Shown here: in pieces, positions 14,850 through 21,293 of the stretch
Numbering within the stretch: position 1 is the first letter of the stretch
Layout of the letters: the number at the start of each line of letters is the position of its first letter
Assembly (NCBI GenBank): GCA_029933635.1
Contig: JAOZNS010000022.1
Location: 1-21,293 of the forward strand
Direction: 5' to 3'
Source of the DNA: Candidatus Zixiibacteriota bacterium
GTDB taxonomy: Bacteria; Zixibacteria; MSB-5A5; SM1-73
Length of the DNA: 21,293 nt
Program-made: the position numbers and the translations under genes
Notes under the pieces: model-generated
Database searches by the model: none
What the model was told of the DNA's origin: nothing
Seen by the model: the letters and a program-made list of their open reading frames with translations, nothing else

Positions 14850-17510
14850 ATGATCTTGATCCCCATGTCTTCCTTTGTTAGAAGAGCACCGTTTGCGGCA
14901 ATTCTACTTTTCTCGCTCTACAACTCCCTTTCTCATTCCGCCTCAGGATTTACAGAAAAAACACCCTCGATTTGTTCCCCAGAGGGAGAGGACAGAATCT
15001 TAAAAACTTTGGCTGTGAAGCAAGAAGATCCGGTGATCTCATCCGCTTTGACCCGATTGATCTCTGACCTTTCCTCTAAGGATAGTGTGAAGGTATGGGT
15101 CTTTTTTACCGATAAAGCAATCTTCTCACAGAAACAGCTTCAGGAAGCCAAAGTCGCTATCAAAAACTCACTTAATAGCTCTGCTTTGAAAAGGAGGCTA
15201 AGAAACAATGTGAGGGTTGATCTGCTCGACCTCTCGGTAAATCAAGATTATATAAATCAGGTATTAAAGATAGGAGGAAAGCTTAAGCACAGGTCTCGAT
15301 GGCTCAACGCTATAAGCATCAAGGTTCAGGTGGGAGATATCAAAAAGATAGCTCGGCTTCCTTTCGTTAAGCGAATCAAAAAGGTTGCCAGCTTCAAACA
15401 GAAGCCCCTAAGGATCGAGTCCTTTCGAAGAAATCTTTATAGAGAAAAAAGCTTAGCTGGTTATGGTAGAGATTATGGACCATCGCTGTCTCAGCTTAAT
15501 CAGATAAACGTTCCGGTAGTTCACGACATGGGCTTTAAAGGAGAGAATGTGATTGTGGGTCTGCTGGACACAGGTTATCGAAAGGATCACCAGGCATTCG
15601 CTTCGGCTTTCTCAGAATCAAGAGTTTTAGCTGAGTGGGATTTTGTTAACAACGATGGTAATACTCAAAACGAGGAGGGAGACCCTCCAGATCAACACAA
15701 TCATGGTACTTGCACCTGGTCGGCTTTAGGCGGAGAATATGAGGGGAAGCTTTATGGTCCTGCTTTTAAAGCAAGCTTTGCTTTGGCAAAAACAGAGGAT
15801 ATCTCCGTGGAGGAACAGATTGAAGAGGATAACTGGGTGGCCGGGATGGAGTGGTCAGACAGCATTGGGGCGGAGGTTATCTCCAGCTCCCTGGGATATT
15901 CCGACTGGTATGTATATTCGGATTTTGATGGCAACACCTGCGTCACCACCATTGCCGCAGATATAGCCGCCAGTCGGGGAATTGTGGTCTGCAACGCCAT
16001 GGGAAACTATGGTCCAGGTGATGGCACCTTGATTGCCCCAGCAGATGCGGACAGCATCTTAGCCTGTGGTGCCGTATATCCATCTGGGGAGATCTGGGGA
16101 GGAAGTTCGCGCGGTCCCACCTATGATGGACGAACCAAGCCAGAGGTGGTGGCTCAAGGGGTAAATACCTATTGTGCCCGAGCTTCCGGAATAGACCATT
16201 ATGGACAAGCCTCTGGAACATCACTTTCCACACCTCTGGTGGCAGGCTGTGTGGCAGTGCTTTTATCCGCACATCCACACTGGACAGTCATGCAGATAAG
16301 GGAAACTTTGATGATGACCGCTAACCACTCGTCTTCACCCGACAATAGTTACGGATGGGGCTTGATCGATCTGTTTGCCGCTTTAAATTATGATCCCACC
16401 GGGGCGTTGACCATTCAGCACGATCTCCCTCTTTTCACATCTGACACCTTGAATCCTTATGATATCTTGGTCAGCATCGTCCCGGGAAATGGACTGATCG
16501 AAGATTCTTTGTTTCTCTTTTGGCGTTCAGATACGCTTTCTCCATTTATCAAGCAAAACTTACAACCGCTTGGTTCCCAACAATACCGGGGCCAGATTCC
16601 AACGCAAAGTGCAAAAACCGTGGTGCAATATTATTTTTCCGCCCGGGATAGCCTGAACAACTTGGTAAATCTTCCTCTGGGTGCCCCTAATTGCAAATTC
16701 AAGCTTCATATTGCCACAGATTTTATCACCCTCGATTTCGAGAACGGATTATCCTTATGGAAGATGGGAGGGATCAACAACCACTGGTGCTTAACCTCGG
16801 CAGATTCCCACCAGGGGAGATTCAGCTTAACTGATAGCCCACAAGGAGACTATCAGAATAACACGAACAGTTGGGCGGAAGTCAAGAATAGTTTTGATCT
16901 AACCCATGCAGAAAGTCCGGAGTTGGCCTTCTGGCACAGATTTCAGTTGGGGACGGGAGATAGTGGTTTTGTGGAGGTCAGCGTGGATAAAGGAAAAAGC
17001 TGGGAAAGACTGCCTCCTTCATTCGTGGGCATCCAAGATGAATGGACTCAGGTAAACTTGCCCCTTGATTCTTACATAGGTTGTGCCAATCTAAAATTCA
17101 GGTTTCGCTTGTCTTGCAATGAGGCCGAGGCAAAAGATGGGTGGTTTATCGACGATGTACAGATAAACTTCAAGCCAACATTGGTCCAGGAGGAACCTGT
17201 TTCAATACCTATAGGGTTCAGCCTGGGTCAAAATTTTCCCAATCCTTTCAACTCCTCCACCCTCATTCCCTTCACCGTGAATGGTTCGCGGTTCGGAGTT
17301 CGTTCCCCCATCCATACTACCATCAAGGTCTACAATATTAAAGGTCAACTGGTGAAGACTCTATTGAATGAGAAAAAACATCTAGGTAAATATACGGTGA
17401 TCTGGGATGGAAGGAACGAAAGGGGAAGGGAGGTCTCCAGCGGAATATACTTTTATCAACTCGCCACGGAAGATAATAAGATCACTCGAAAGATGATACT
17501 CCTGCGATAA
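14850..17510 (+). CDS. Secreted subtilisin-like (S8) serine protease with T9SS C-terminal domain
   Basis: This 886-aa exported protease starts with a signal peptide (to about residue 30, APFAAILLFSLYNSL). A propeptide-like region (~45-180) ends in a VKRIKKV strand typical of S8 pro-domains. The S8 catalytic domain (~205-515) has an intact triad: Asp240 in LLDTG, His285 in NHGTC and Ser458 in GTSLSTP. After a beta-rich linker come an immune-inhibitor-A/MAM-like domain (about 627-770, from DFENGLSLWKMG to GWFIDDVQI) and a FlgD/T9SS type A sorting domain (about 785-886: NFPNPFNSSTLIPF, IKVYNIKGQLVKTL, VIWDGRNERG, SGIYFYQLAT). It probably degrades proteins outside the cell or at the surface and would be a cargo of a PorV-type system. 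ATG 14850 or 14865 could be used; neither has a strong Shine-Dalgarno. It stands alone on its strand. Confidence 0.9.
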   Translation: MILIPMSSFVRRAPFAAILLFSLYNSLSHSASGFTEKTPSICSPEGEDRILKTLAVKQEDPVISSALTRLISDLSSKDSVKVWVFFTDKAIFSQKQLQEAKVAIKNSLNSSALKRRLRNNVRVDLLDLSVNQDYINQVLKIGGKLKHRSRWLNAISIKVQVGDIKKIARLPFVKRIKKVASFKQKPLRIESFRRNLYREKSLAGYGRDYGPSLSQLNQINVPVVHDMGFKGENVIVGLLDTGYRKDHQAFASAFSESRVLAEWDFVNNDGNTQNEEGDPPDQHNHGTCTWSALGGEYEGKLYGPAFKASFALAKTEDISVEEQIEEDNWVAGMEWSDSIGAEVISSSLGYSDWYVYSDFDGNTCVTTIAADIAASRGIVVCNAMGNYGPGDGTLIAPADADSILACGAVYPSGEIWGGSSRGPTYDGRTKPEVVAQGVNTYCARASGIDHYGQASGTSLSTPLVAGCVAVLLSAHPHWTVMQIRETLMMTANHSSSPDNSYGWGLIDLFAALNYDPTGALTIQHDLPLFTSDTLNPYDILVSIVPGNGLIEDSLFLFWRSDTLSPFIKQNLQPLGSQQYRGQIPTQSAKTVVQYYFSARDSLNNLVNLPLGAPNCKFKLHIATDFITLDFENGLSLWKMGGINNHWCLTSADSHQGRFSLTDSPQGDYQNNTNSWAEVKNSFDLTHAESPELAFWHRFQLGTGDSGFVEVSVDKGKSWERLPPSFVGIQDEWTQVNLPLDSYIGCANLKFRFRLSCNEAEAKDGWFIDDVQINFKPTLVQEEPVSIPIGFSLGQNFPNPFNSSTLIPFTVNGSRFGVRSPIHTTIKVYNIKGQLVKTLLNEKKHLGKYTVIWDGRNERGREVSSGIYFYQLATEDNKITRKMILLR

Positions 17511-17673
17511 TCTGGACGAAAAAAGCTTTCAAAATCTCTCACTTATGTTAACAGAGAACCCTTGGAAAAACTTGCAATGACAGCCCTTGTGATTTCCACA
17601 TAGGTGCCTCTTTACAATTATGAGATGTAAACGAAGGCGGTTAAGCTCTCGGGGGTGAATGGGAAGTTAAAAT

Positions 17674-18028
17674 TCGGGTCTTTCTTATTTAGGTTGGGAG
17701 ATTTAATATAAGTTATGGGGGCTTTTGTCAAAGTCAGATTGTTGGCCGGATGAATTCCCGCCCCTGTTGGAGACAAAAACTTATGACCCATAGGGCCCCG
17801 GGCATTTAGTCCTGCCAAAAGAGGTGGGCAAAAGCCCCTTATTGTATTTGAGAGGGGAATAGAAAAGCATCAACTCTTAGCGAAAAAGATCAGCCTAAGA
17901 GGGTGAGGTTGAAAATCACTGTTTTTTGCTTTTTCTATCTCCCCCAAGGGTAGAGGGAACTAACTTTTGATTTGTTAACATCGTGGGTTTTAAATCATGA
18001 AGGTGCAACCGAATACGAAAGAACCTAA
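17674..18028 (+). repeat. Dispersed intergenic repeat, module A, copy 2 (interrupted)
   Basis: This is the second copy of the module at 9949-10196, in the same orientation. It is interrupted at 17717-17838 by an insertion and lacks most of the REP-like left arm (CTATCTCCCCCAAGGG in place of the longer palindrome). The upstream part of the gap (17511-17673) shows nothing recognisable. Like copy 1, it sits in a tail-to-tail intergenic region. Confidence 0.85.
17713..17842. mobile_element. 122-bp MITE-like insertion with terminal inverted repeats and TTAT target duplication
   Basis: The inserted DNA spans 17717-17838. Its ends are (G)GGGGCTTTTG and CAAAAGCCCC, a 10-bp perfect terminal inverted repeat with one extra G on the left. 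It is flanked by TTAT at 17713-17716 and 17839-17842. The uninterrupted copy 1 has a single TTAT at the equivalent point (9988-9991), which gives a natural empty site. It is too short to encode a transposase. The features are those of a non-autonomous miniature element. Confidence 0.7.
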
Positions 18029-18077
18029 ATTTTGGAGCCTTTTCCATTTCGGTTGTTCTATGGATACGGGGAGTAGT

Positions 18078-18198
18078 CCTGTGGATTCTGCGGACTGAAG
18101 GTAAGCGATGCATGTGGTTTTTAGATTCTTCGCCTCGCTGAAGGCAGGGCTCAGAATAAGGGTGTGTTTTTTCCGCAGGTTCCATGAGAGCGGATTGC
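18078..18198 (-). repeat. Dispersed intergenic repeat, module B, copy 2 (inverted)
   Basis: The reverse complement of this ~121-bp stretch aligns with 10250-10368. Here the core is bounded by good inverted ends, TTCTGCGGA near 18086-18094 and TCCGCAG near 18173-18179. It contains GATTCTTCGCCTCGCTGAAG followed by GCAGGGCTCAGAAT, related to the widespread ATTCTGAGCGAAGCGAAGAATC class of intergenic repeats. Relative to module A it is inverted compared with copy 1. Confidence 0.75.
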
Positions 18199-18216
18199 GG
18201 CATATGCTCAAGGTAT

Positions 18217-18257
18217 AAAAAGAGAGGTCAGAAGGATAATTCTGACCTCTCTTTTTT
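18217..18257. terminator. Strong bidirectional rho-independent terminator
   Basis: AAAAAGAGAGGTCAGA (18217-18232) pairs perfectly over 16 bp with TCTGACCTCTCTTTTT (18241-18256) around an 8-nt loop. A T-run is present on both strands. It lies 29 nt beyond the stop of the lipoprotein gene (minus strand, 18286), so it ends the PorV-lipoprotein operon and also blocks read-through from the protease gene and repeat region. Confidence 0.9.
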
Positions 18258-18285
18258 CAATACAAATCTAAAAAATCAAATTACC

Positions 18286-20151
18286 TTACGGTAAATCCTC
18301 CCAGAACCACTCCACCATTCTTCTTATGACCTCAAACACGGGATAATCTGGCGGATCGTTTTTCATCAGATTAAGAGGGAAGGAAAATTCTGCAGTCCGG
18401 AAGGTGGGACCTATGTAATTTTCTGCACAAGGCTTATCATGCATCTCTGAGAGCCAGCCGAAGAAGGAGACGAAGCTGTAAATTCTCCTCTGGTAAGGAA
18501 TTTTGTCGGCATAATCCGGCGTGTTGGACATCGCACTATAACACACATAGGGGATGCCTCTCACACCAAAATTGCGAACCGAGAGGGTATCAGTATACCT
18601 GATCAGCTCTTTGCATTTGTTTGGATCCTGATCCAAGGTGGGAAGATCGGCCCATAACCCAAAGGGTTTAGCTTGAGTGAATTCCAAGGTCATGGTATCC
18701 ATAAGGGTTAAATAGGGGATAAACATCCCCTCCAATCCACAATATTCTGTTGCCACATCAAATGTATTGGGCGAGGAACCTCTTATTTCTGCAAAATCCC
18801 GATATTTTCTTTCGGTATCAGGTAATTTAAAGTTGTTCATGCCAATCAGCCACAATCTGCCTCCGATATTTAGGTATTCCTTATATTTCTTAAAGCTCTC
18901 TTCAGTGATGGCCGCGGAAGCTCCCAGGTTAAGTAGTATCACCAAGTCATATTGGGATAACATATCCTCTTCCGGTGGTTTTTTATCAGTAGATTGTAAG
19001 TCGCTGGTTATATCATACCACAGGTCGAATTGATCACAAAGCCCATCCTGAGTGAGCAAATCAAGAGCCTCACGATAGAATGGTCTGACGAGTTGAGTGT
19101 CAGGCACCCCTCCAGCTTTTCCACCGTAACTGGTGTGATCCACCACCAGAATGGTCTTTTTACCTCTATCCGTGTAACGAAACCTTGGCTTGATAATGCG
19201 AAAGTTAATGATGGCAGCGGTATCATGGCTGACTAAAGCATCGTCCCGAGCCCTTACCCTGAGTTGATACCATCCGTAACCTGCATCGGCACCAATATCT
19301 TCACCGTAATTCTTCAGGTTTTTAAATACATGCATCCTCTCAGATACCCATCGGGTATAGACCCATTTTCCAACAATCAATATGCTATCCAGCGAGGAGT
19401 CCACGACTGCGGTGGTGCCTGGAGAGACTGCCGATTCCAAGGAGTCCTCAAATGGACCCACCAGTTCCCATTTAAACTGGAATTCAGGTTGCACGCGTGG
19501 GTTAGGATAATCCAGAGAATCCCAGCCCACCCAGGGGATGGAGATCCCCTTCCAGGTAGCTGTGGTCTCCTCCAGGCAATAGTGCCCTTTAGCCACGAAA
19601 TTGGCAAAGGTGGCGCTGTCCATATCAATGAAGGCTCTGGGTCGGTGGTTATGTCGGGATAACATCAGATGCTTAACCTCTGAGACAGCTCCCCGGTTAT
19701 CCACAGCTCTTAGAAATATATATTGGGGGGTGGAGGTATCGGGATCCATATGGGCAAACATCATTACCTTTCTGGTGTGTCCACCTGGCTCAGCCGCCAC
19801 GTGAGCGCTTAGCATGTTCATCAAAATAGTCTGATCCACCCAGGAGGTGCTATCTGAGGGGATATCGTGGAGATAGCTTTTCAGTTGACCCAGCGAATCC
19901 CAGTGCGCAAAAACGCTGTCCTTCGGCATCACCGCATATTGATAGGCAGTTACAAACCCATCGATGTCCGTTCCATACCAGTGAACCTCAGGGTTTACAG
20001 AAAAGTCAGTCCCCTCAGGAGGGATATTGGCGAAATACACCTTGGGGGGGATATTCTCTGGGGCTGTTCCCTTTCTCTCCAACTTGCCACACCCAAAGAG
20101 GATGACAAGACAAACCACAAAGATCCCTAAGTGAAAGCTGTATTTTTTCAT
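18286..20151 (-). CDS. Large exported lipoprotein of unknown function (621 aa)
   Basis: I do not recognise a named family. The protein starts with a lipoprotein signal (MKKYSFHLGIFVVCLVILFG, lipobox LFGC with Cys21), so it is anchored in a membrane outside the cytoplasm. The N-terminal half has Ig/fibronectin-like strands, with PPKVYFANIPPEGTDFSVNP and WYGTDIDGFVTAYQYAV followed later by YIFLRAVDNRGAVS. From about residue 330 there is a Rossmann-like or glutamine-amidotransferase-like fold: KTILVVDHTSYGG, then QYDLVILLNLG and YLNIGGRLWLIG. Aromatic residues are frequent. AAAGGAG lies 10 nt upstream of the ATG. It is the third gene after the T9SS-type protein and the PorV-like barrel (89-nt gap) and ends at the strong terminator. 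A surface or secretion-accessory role is inferred from context only. Confidence 0.8.
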   Translation of the reverse strand: MKKYSFHLGIFVVCLVILFGCGKLERKGTAPENIPPKVYFANIPPEGTDFSVNPEVHWYGTDIDGFVTAYQYAVMPKDSVFAHWDSLGQLKSYLHDIPSDSTSWVDQTILMNMLSAHVAAEPGGHTRKVMMFAHMDPDTSTPQYIFLRAVDNRGAVSEVKHLMLSRHNHRPRAFIDMDSATFANFVAKGHYCLEETTATWKGISIPWVGWDSLDYPNPRVQPEFQFKWELVGPFEDSLESAVSPGTTAVVDSSLDSILIVGKWVYTRWVSERMHVFKNLKNYGEDIGADAGYGWYQLRVRARDDALVSHDTAAIINFRIIKPRFRYTDRGKKTILVVDHTSYGGKAGGVPDTQLVRPFYREALDLLTQDGLCDQFDLWYDITSDLQSTDKKPPEEDMLSQYDLVILLNLGASAAITEESFKKYKEYLNIGGRLWLIGMNNFKLPDTERKYRDFAEIRGSSPNTFDVATEYCGLEGMFIPYLTLMDTMTLEFTQAKPFGLWADLPTLDQDPNKCKELIRYTDTLSVRNFGVRGIPYVCYSAMSNTPDYADKIPYQRRIYSFVSFFGWLSEMHDKPCAENYIGPTFRTAEFSFPLNLMKNDPPDYPVFEVIRRMVEWFWEDLP

Positions 20152-20240
20152 AATCTCAAAACTCCTTTTGCTGATGTAATCTGTTAAAAAACTTATAGTT
20201 CTTGAACCCTTTGTGCCTGCAGGATTTAAATAAAAATGTT

Positions 20241-21197
20241 CTAAAACCGAATCCCCACTGAAAATCTATGTAAATTTTCCAGATATCCCATATCACGATA
20301 TCCATAATCAAATTTTAGTTGAGTGTTGGATATGTTGAGGCTTATGCCACCGCCAGCGGAAATGCCATCAAGATCAAAAAGTCCAGCTCCCTCGTGAACA
20401 TCATATTCGAAATATTTTCCCAGCCTCAAAGAAAAGAGATCTTTGAAAGAATACTCCACTCCTGCATTGAATTTCTCCATATTGTCGTTGGGATGGCTCC
20501 CTTCTGCAGCGAAGACCGCGCTATGATTTTCTCCTCGAAAGATGTCGAACACTCCCCCAAATCTGAAATTCATGGGTAGCGGATAGGACTGATCGATGAA
20601 CTTGAGATCGGGTCCGAAGTTGCTCACCATCATTCCGATTTTGAAACCCTTGAATCCGGTATTATAGAGAGTGCCCACATCCACTGCCCAACCGGTGGCT
20701 CTTTCGGTATCATATAGCTCATCTATGATCTTGAGGGTGGCTCCCACGCTGAAGCGATCTGTAAGGCTTCTGGCATAACTTAAGCCCAAGGAATAATCCT
20801 TGGCGGTGAACGTCTGGGTAGGAGTCAGTCCCACCTCGTAGGGTGTATAATCCATCTCCCCGGCATTCAGCATGCAAACGCCCAAACCCCACACACCCCC
20901 GAATCTGGGGGTGGGATAAGCTAGCGCCACAAAGTCGTAGTTTATATCGACTGGATAGGAGACATGAGTGAACAGCGCTTCTCTTTCCATCAATTGGGAC
21001 AATCCGGCGGGATTATAGTAGACTGCAGAGGCGTCGTCACAAATGGATAAGAAAGCCTCACCCATACCCACCGCTCGAGCCGAAATCCCCAATTCCAAAA
21101 ACTGAGCTCCAGCTGTTCCCACCTTTGCCTGACCCCAAGCCCACTCAGGACAAACAGAGAGGATCAATATTACAATTCCGAAAAGCAGTTTACGCAT
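20241..21197 (-). CDS. PorV/PorQ-family outer-membrane beta-barrel protein (second paralogue)
   Basis: This 318-aa protein has a signal peptide (MRKLLFGIVILILSVCPEWA, cleavage near WGQA). The family signature LGISARAVGMGEA...DDASAVYYNPAGL follows, with NPAGL at residues 62-66, exactly the position in the paralogue at 1081-2001. The barrel ends with HRFSVGIRF, a typical terminal strand with Phe. The two paralogues share the ARA-x-x-MG and NPAGL blocks but are otherwise clearly diverged. GGAGAAAGCT precedes the ATG, and the gene starts 14 nt after the stop of a T9SS-type protein, so the two are certainly co-transcribed. PorV carriage of T9SS cargo is the family's best-known role; a FadL-like transport role remains possible. 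Confidence 0.87.
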   Translation of the reverse strand: MRKLLFGIVILILSVCPEWAWGQAKVGTAGAQFLELGISARAVGMGEAFLSICDDASAVYYNPAGLSQLMEREALFTHVSYPVDINYDFVALAYPTPRFGGVWGLGVCMLNAGEMDYTPYEVGLTPTQTFTAKDYSLGLSYARSLTDRFSVGATLKIIDELYDTERATGWAVDVGTLYNTGFKGFKIGMMVSNFGPDLKFIDQSYPLPMNFRFGGVFDIFRGENHSAVFAAEGSHPNDNMEKFNAGVEYSFKDLFSLRLGKYFEYDVHEGAGLFDLDGISAGGGISLNISNTQLKFDYGYRDMGYLENLHRFSVGIRF

Positions 21198-21211
21198 AGC
21201 TTTCTCCTTTC

Positions 21212-21293
21212 CTATTTAATTATCACGAACTTTCCGATCTGATTTTTTCCGGTATCTTTATCCTCCACGCTGAAAAGATAAATCCCCGATACC
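21212..21293 (-). CDS. C-terminal end of a T9SS/FlgD-type secreted protein (partial)
   Basis: The minus strand reads SGIYLFSVEDKDTGKNQIGK followed by FVIIK and a TAG at 21212-21214. SGIYLFSV...K(F)VIIK is the last strand pair of a T9SS type A sorting domain (compare SGIYFYQL...RKMILLR in the protease of this window). Only ~26 codons are inside the window, so the catalytic or binding part is not visible. The TAG overlaps the purine-rich Shine-Dalgarno of the following PorV-like gene. Confidence 0.75.
   Translation of the reverse strand, partial: VSGIYLFSVEDKDTGKNQIGKFVIIK

Noticed and set aside
17618..17818. 66-codon minus-strand frame across the MITE-like insertion and module A.
   Set aside because: It spans an insertion boundary that the other copy lacks, so its continuity is accidental.
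2044..17838. Shared GGGGCTTTT between the terminator at 2064 and the insertion ends at 17717/17829.
   Set aside because: The match is only about nine bases, a common terminator sequence, with no flanking similarity.

Overview
The window (about 21.3 kb, moderately AT-rich, short intergenic gaps) looks like chromosomal DNA from a Gram-negative-type bacterium that uses a type IX-like secretion system (T9SS). Evidence: three proteins end in FlgD/T9SS-type C-terminal Ig domains (NYPNPFDP or NFPNPFNS motif, then a WDG turn), there are two PorV/PorQ-family outer-membrane beta-barrel proteins, and there are lipoproteins with lipoboxes. This combination fits the FCB group and related candidate phyla (Zixibacteria, KSB1, Latescibacteria, Marinimicrobia type). 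I cannot fix the phylum from sequence alone. I saw no tRNA, rRNA, CRISPR array, transposase or phage gene.

Layout. 1-2080 (+): 3' part of a secreted Ig-repeat protein with a T9SS C-terminal domain, an intercistronic hairpin, a PorV-like protein and a strong terminator. 2254-4972 (-): a short operon with its own extended -10 promoter, encoding a 100-aa exported protein of unknown function and then an 802-aa TPR-AAA+-Fis sigma-54 activator. 5338-9940 (+): a co-directional housekeeping block of dnaJ, phosphate acetyltransferase, a nucleoside deoxyribosyltransferase-like protein and the ribosome quality-control factor RqcH; a protein-like but frameshifted stretch lies directly in front of dnaJ. 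9941-10514: a non-coding repeat (copy 1). 10515-11006 (-): DUF456 membrane protein. 11253-13622 (+): GT-C mannosyltransferase-like membrane protein fused to eight TPRs. 13680-14435 (-): protein-L-isoaspartate methyltransferase with an export signal. 14436-14849: gene-less apart from a TPR-gene remnant. 14850-17510 (+): secreted subtilisin-like protease with a T9SS C-terminal domain. 17511-18285: second copy of the repeat, carrying a MITE-like insertion. 18286-21293 (-): end of a T9SS-type protein, a second PorV-like protein and a 621-aa lipoprotein, ending at a strong bidirectional terminator.

How the genes work together. The window is framed by two inward-facing 'T9SS cargo then PorV-like barrel' pairs, so a cargo-type protein and a candidate outer-membrane carrier are probably co-expressed. 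dnaJ, rqcH and pcm all serve protein quality control, but they do not form one operon. The most novel material is non-coding: a two-module dispersed repeat found in two tail-to-tail intergenic regions. Its second module is inverted between copies. One copy is interrupted by a 122-bp element with terminal inverted repeats and a TTAT duplication, and the other copy preserves the empty site.
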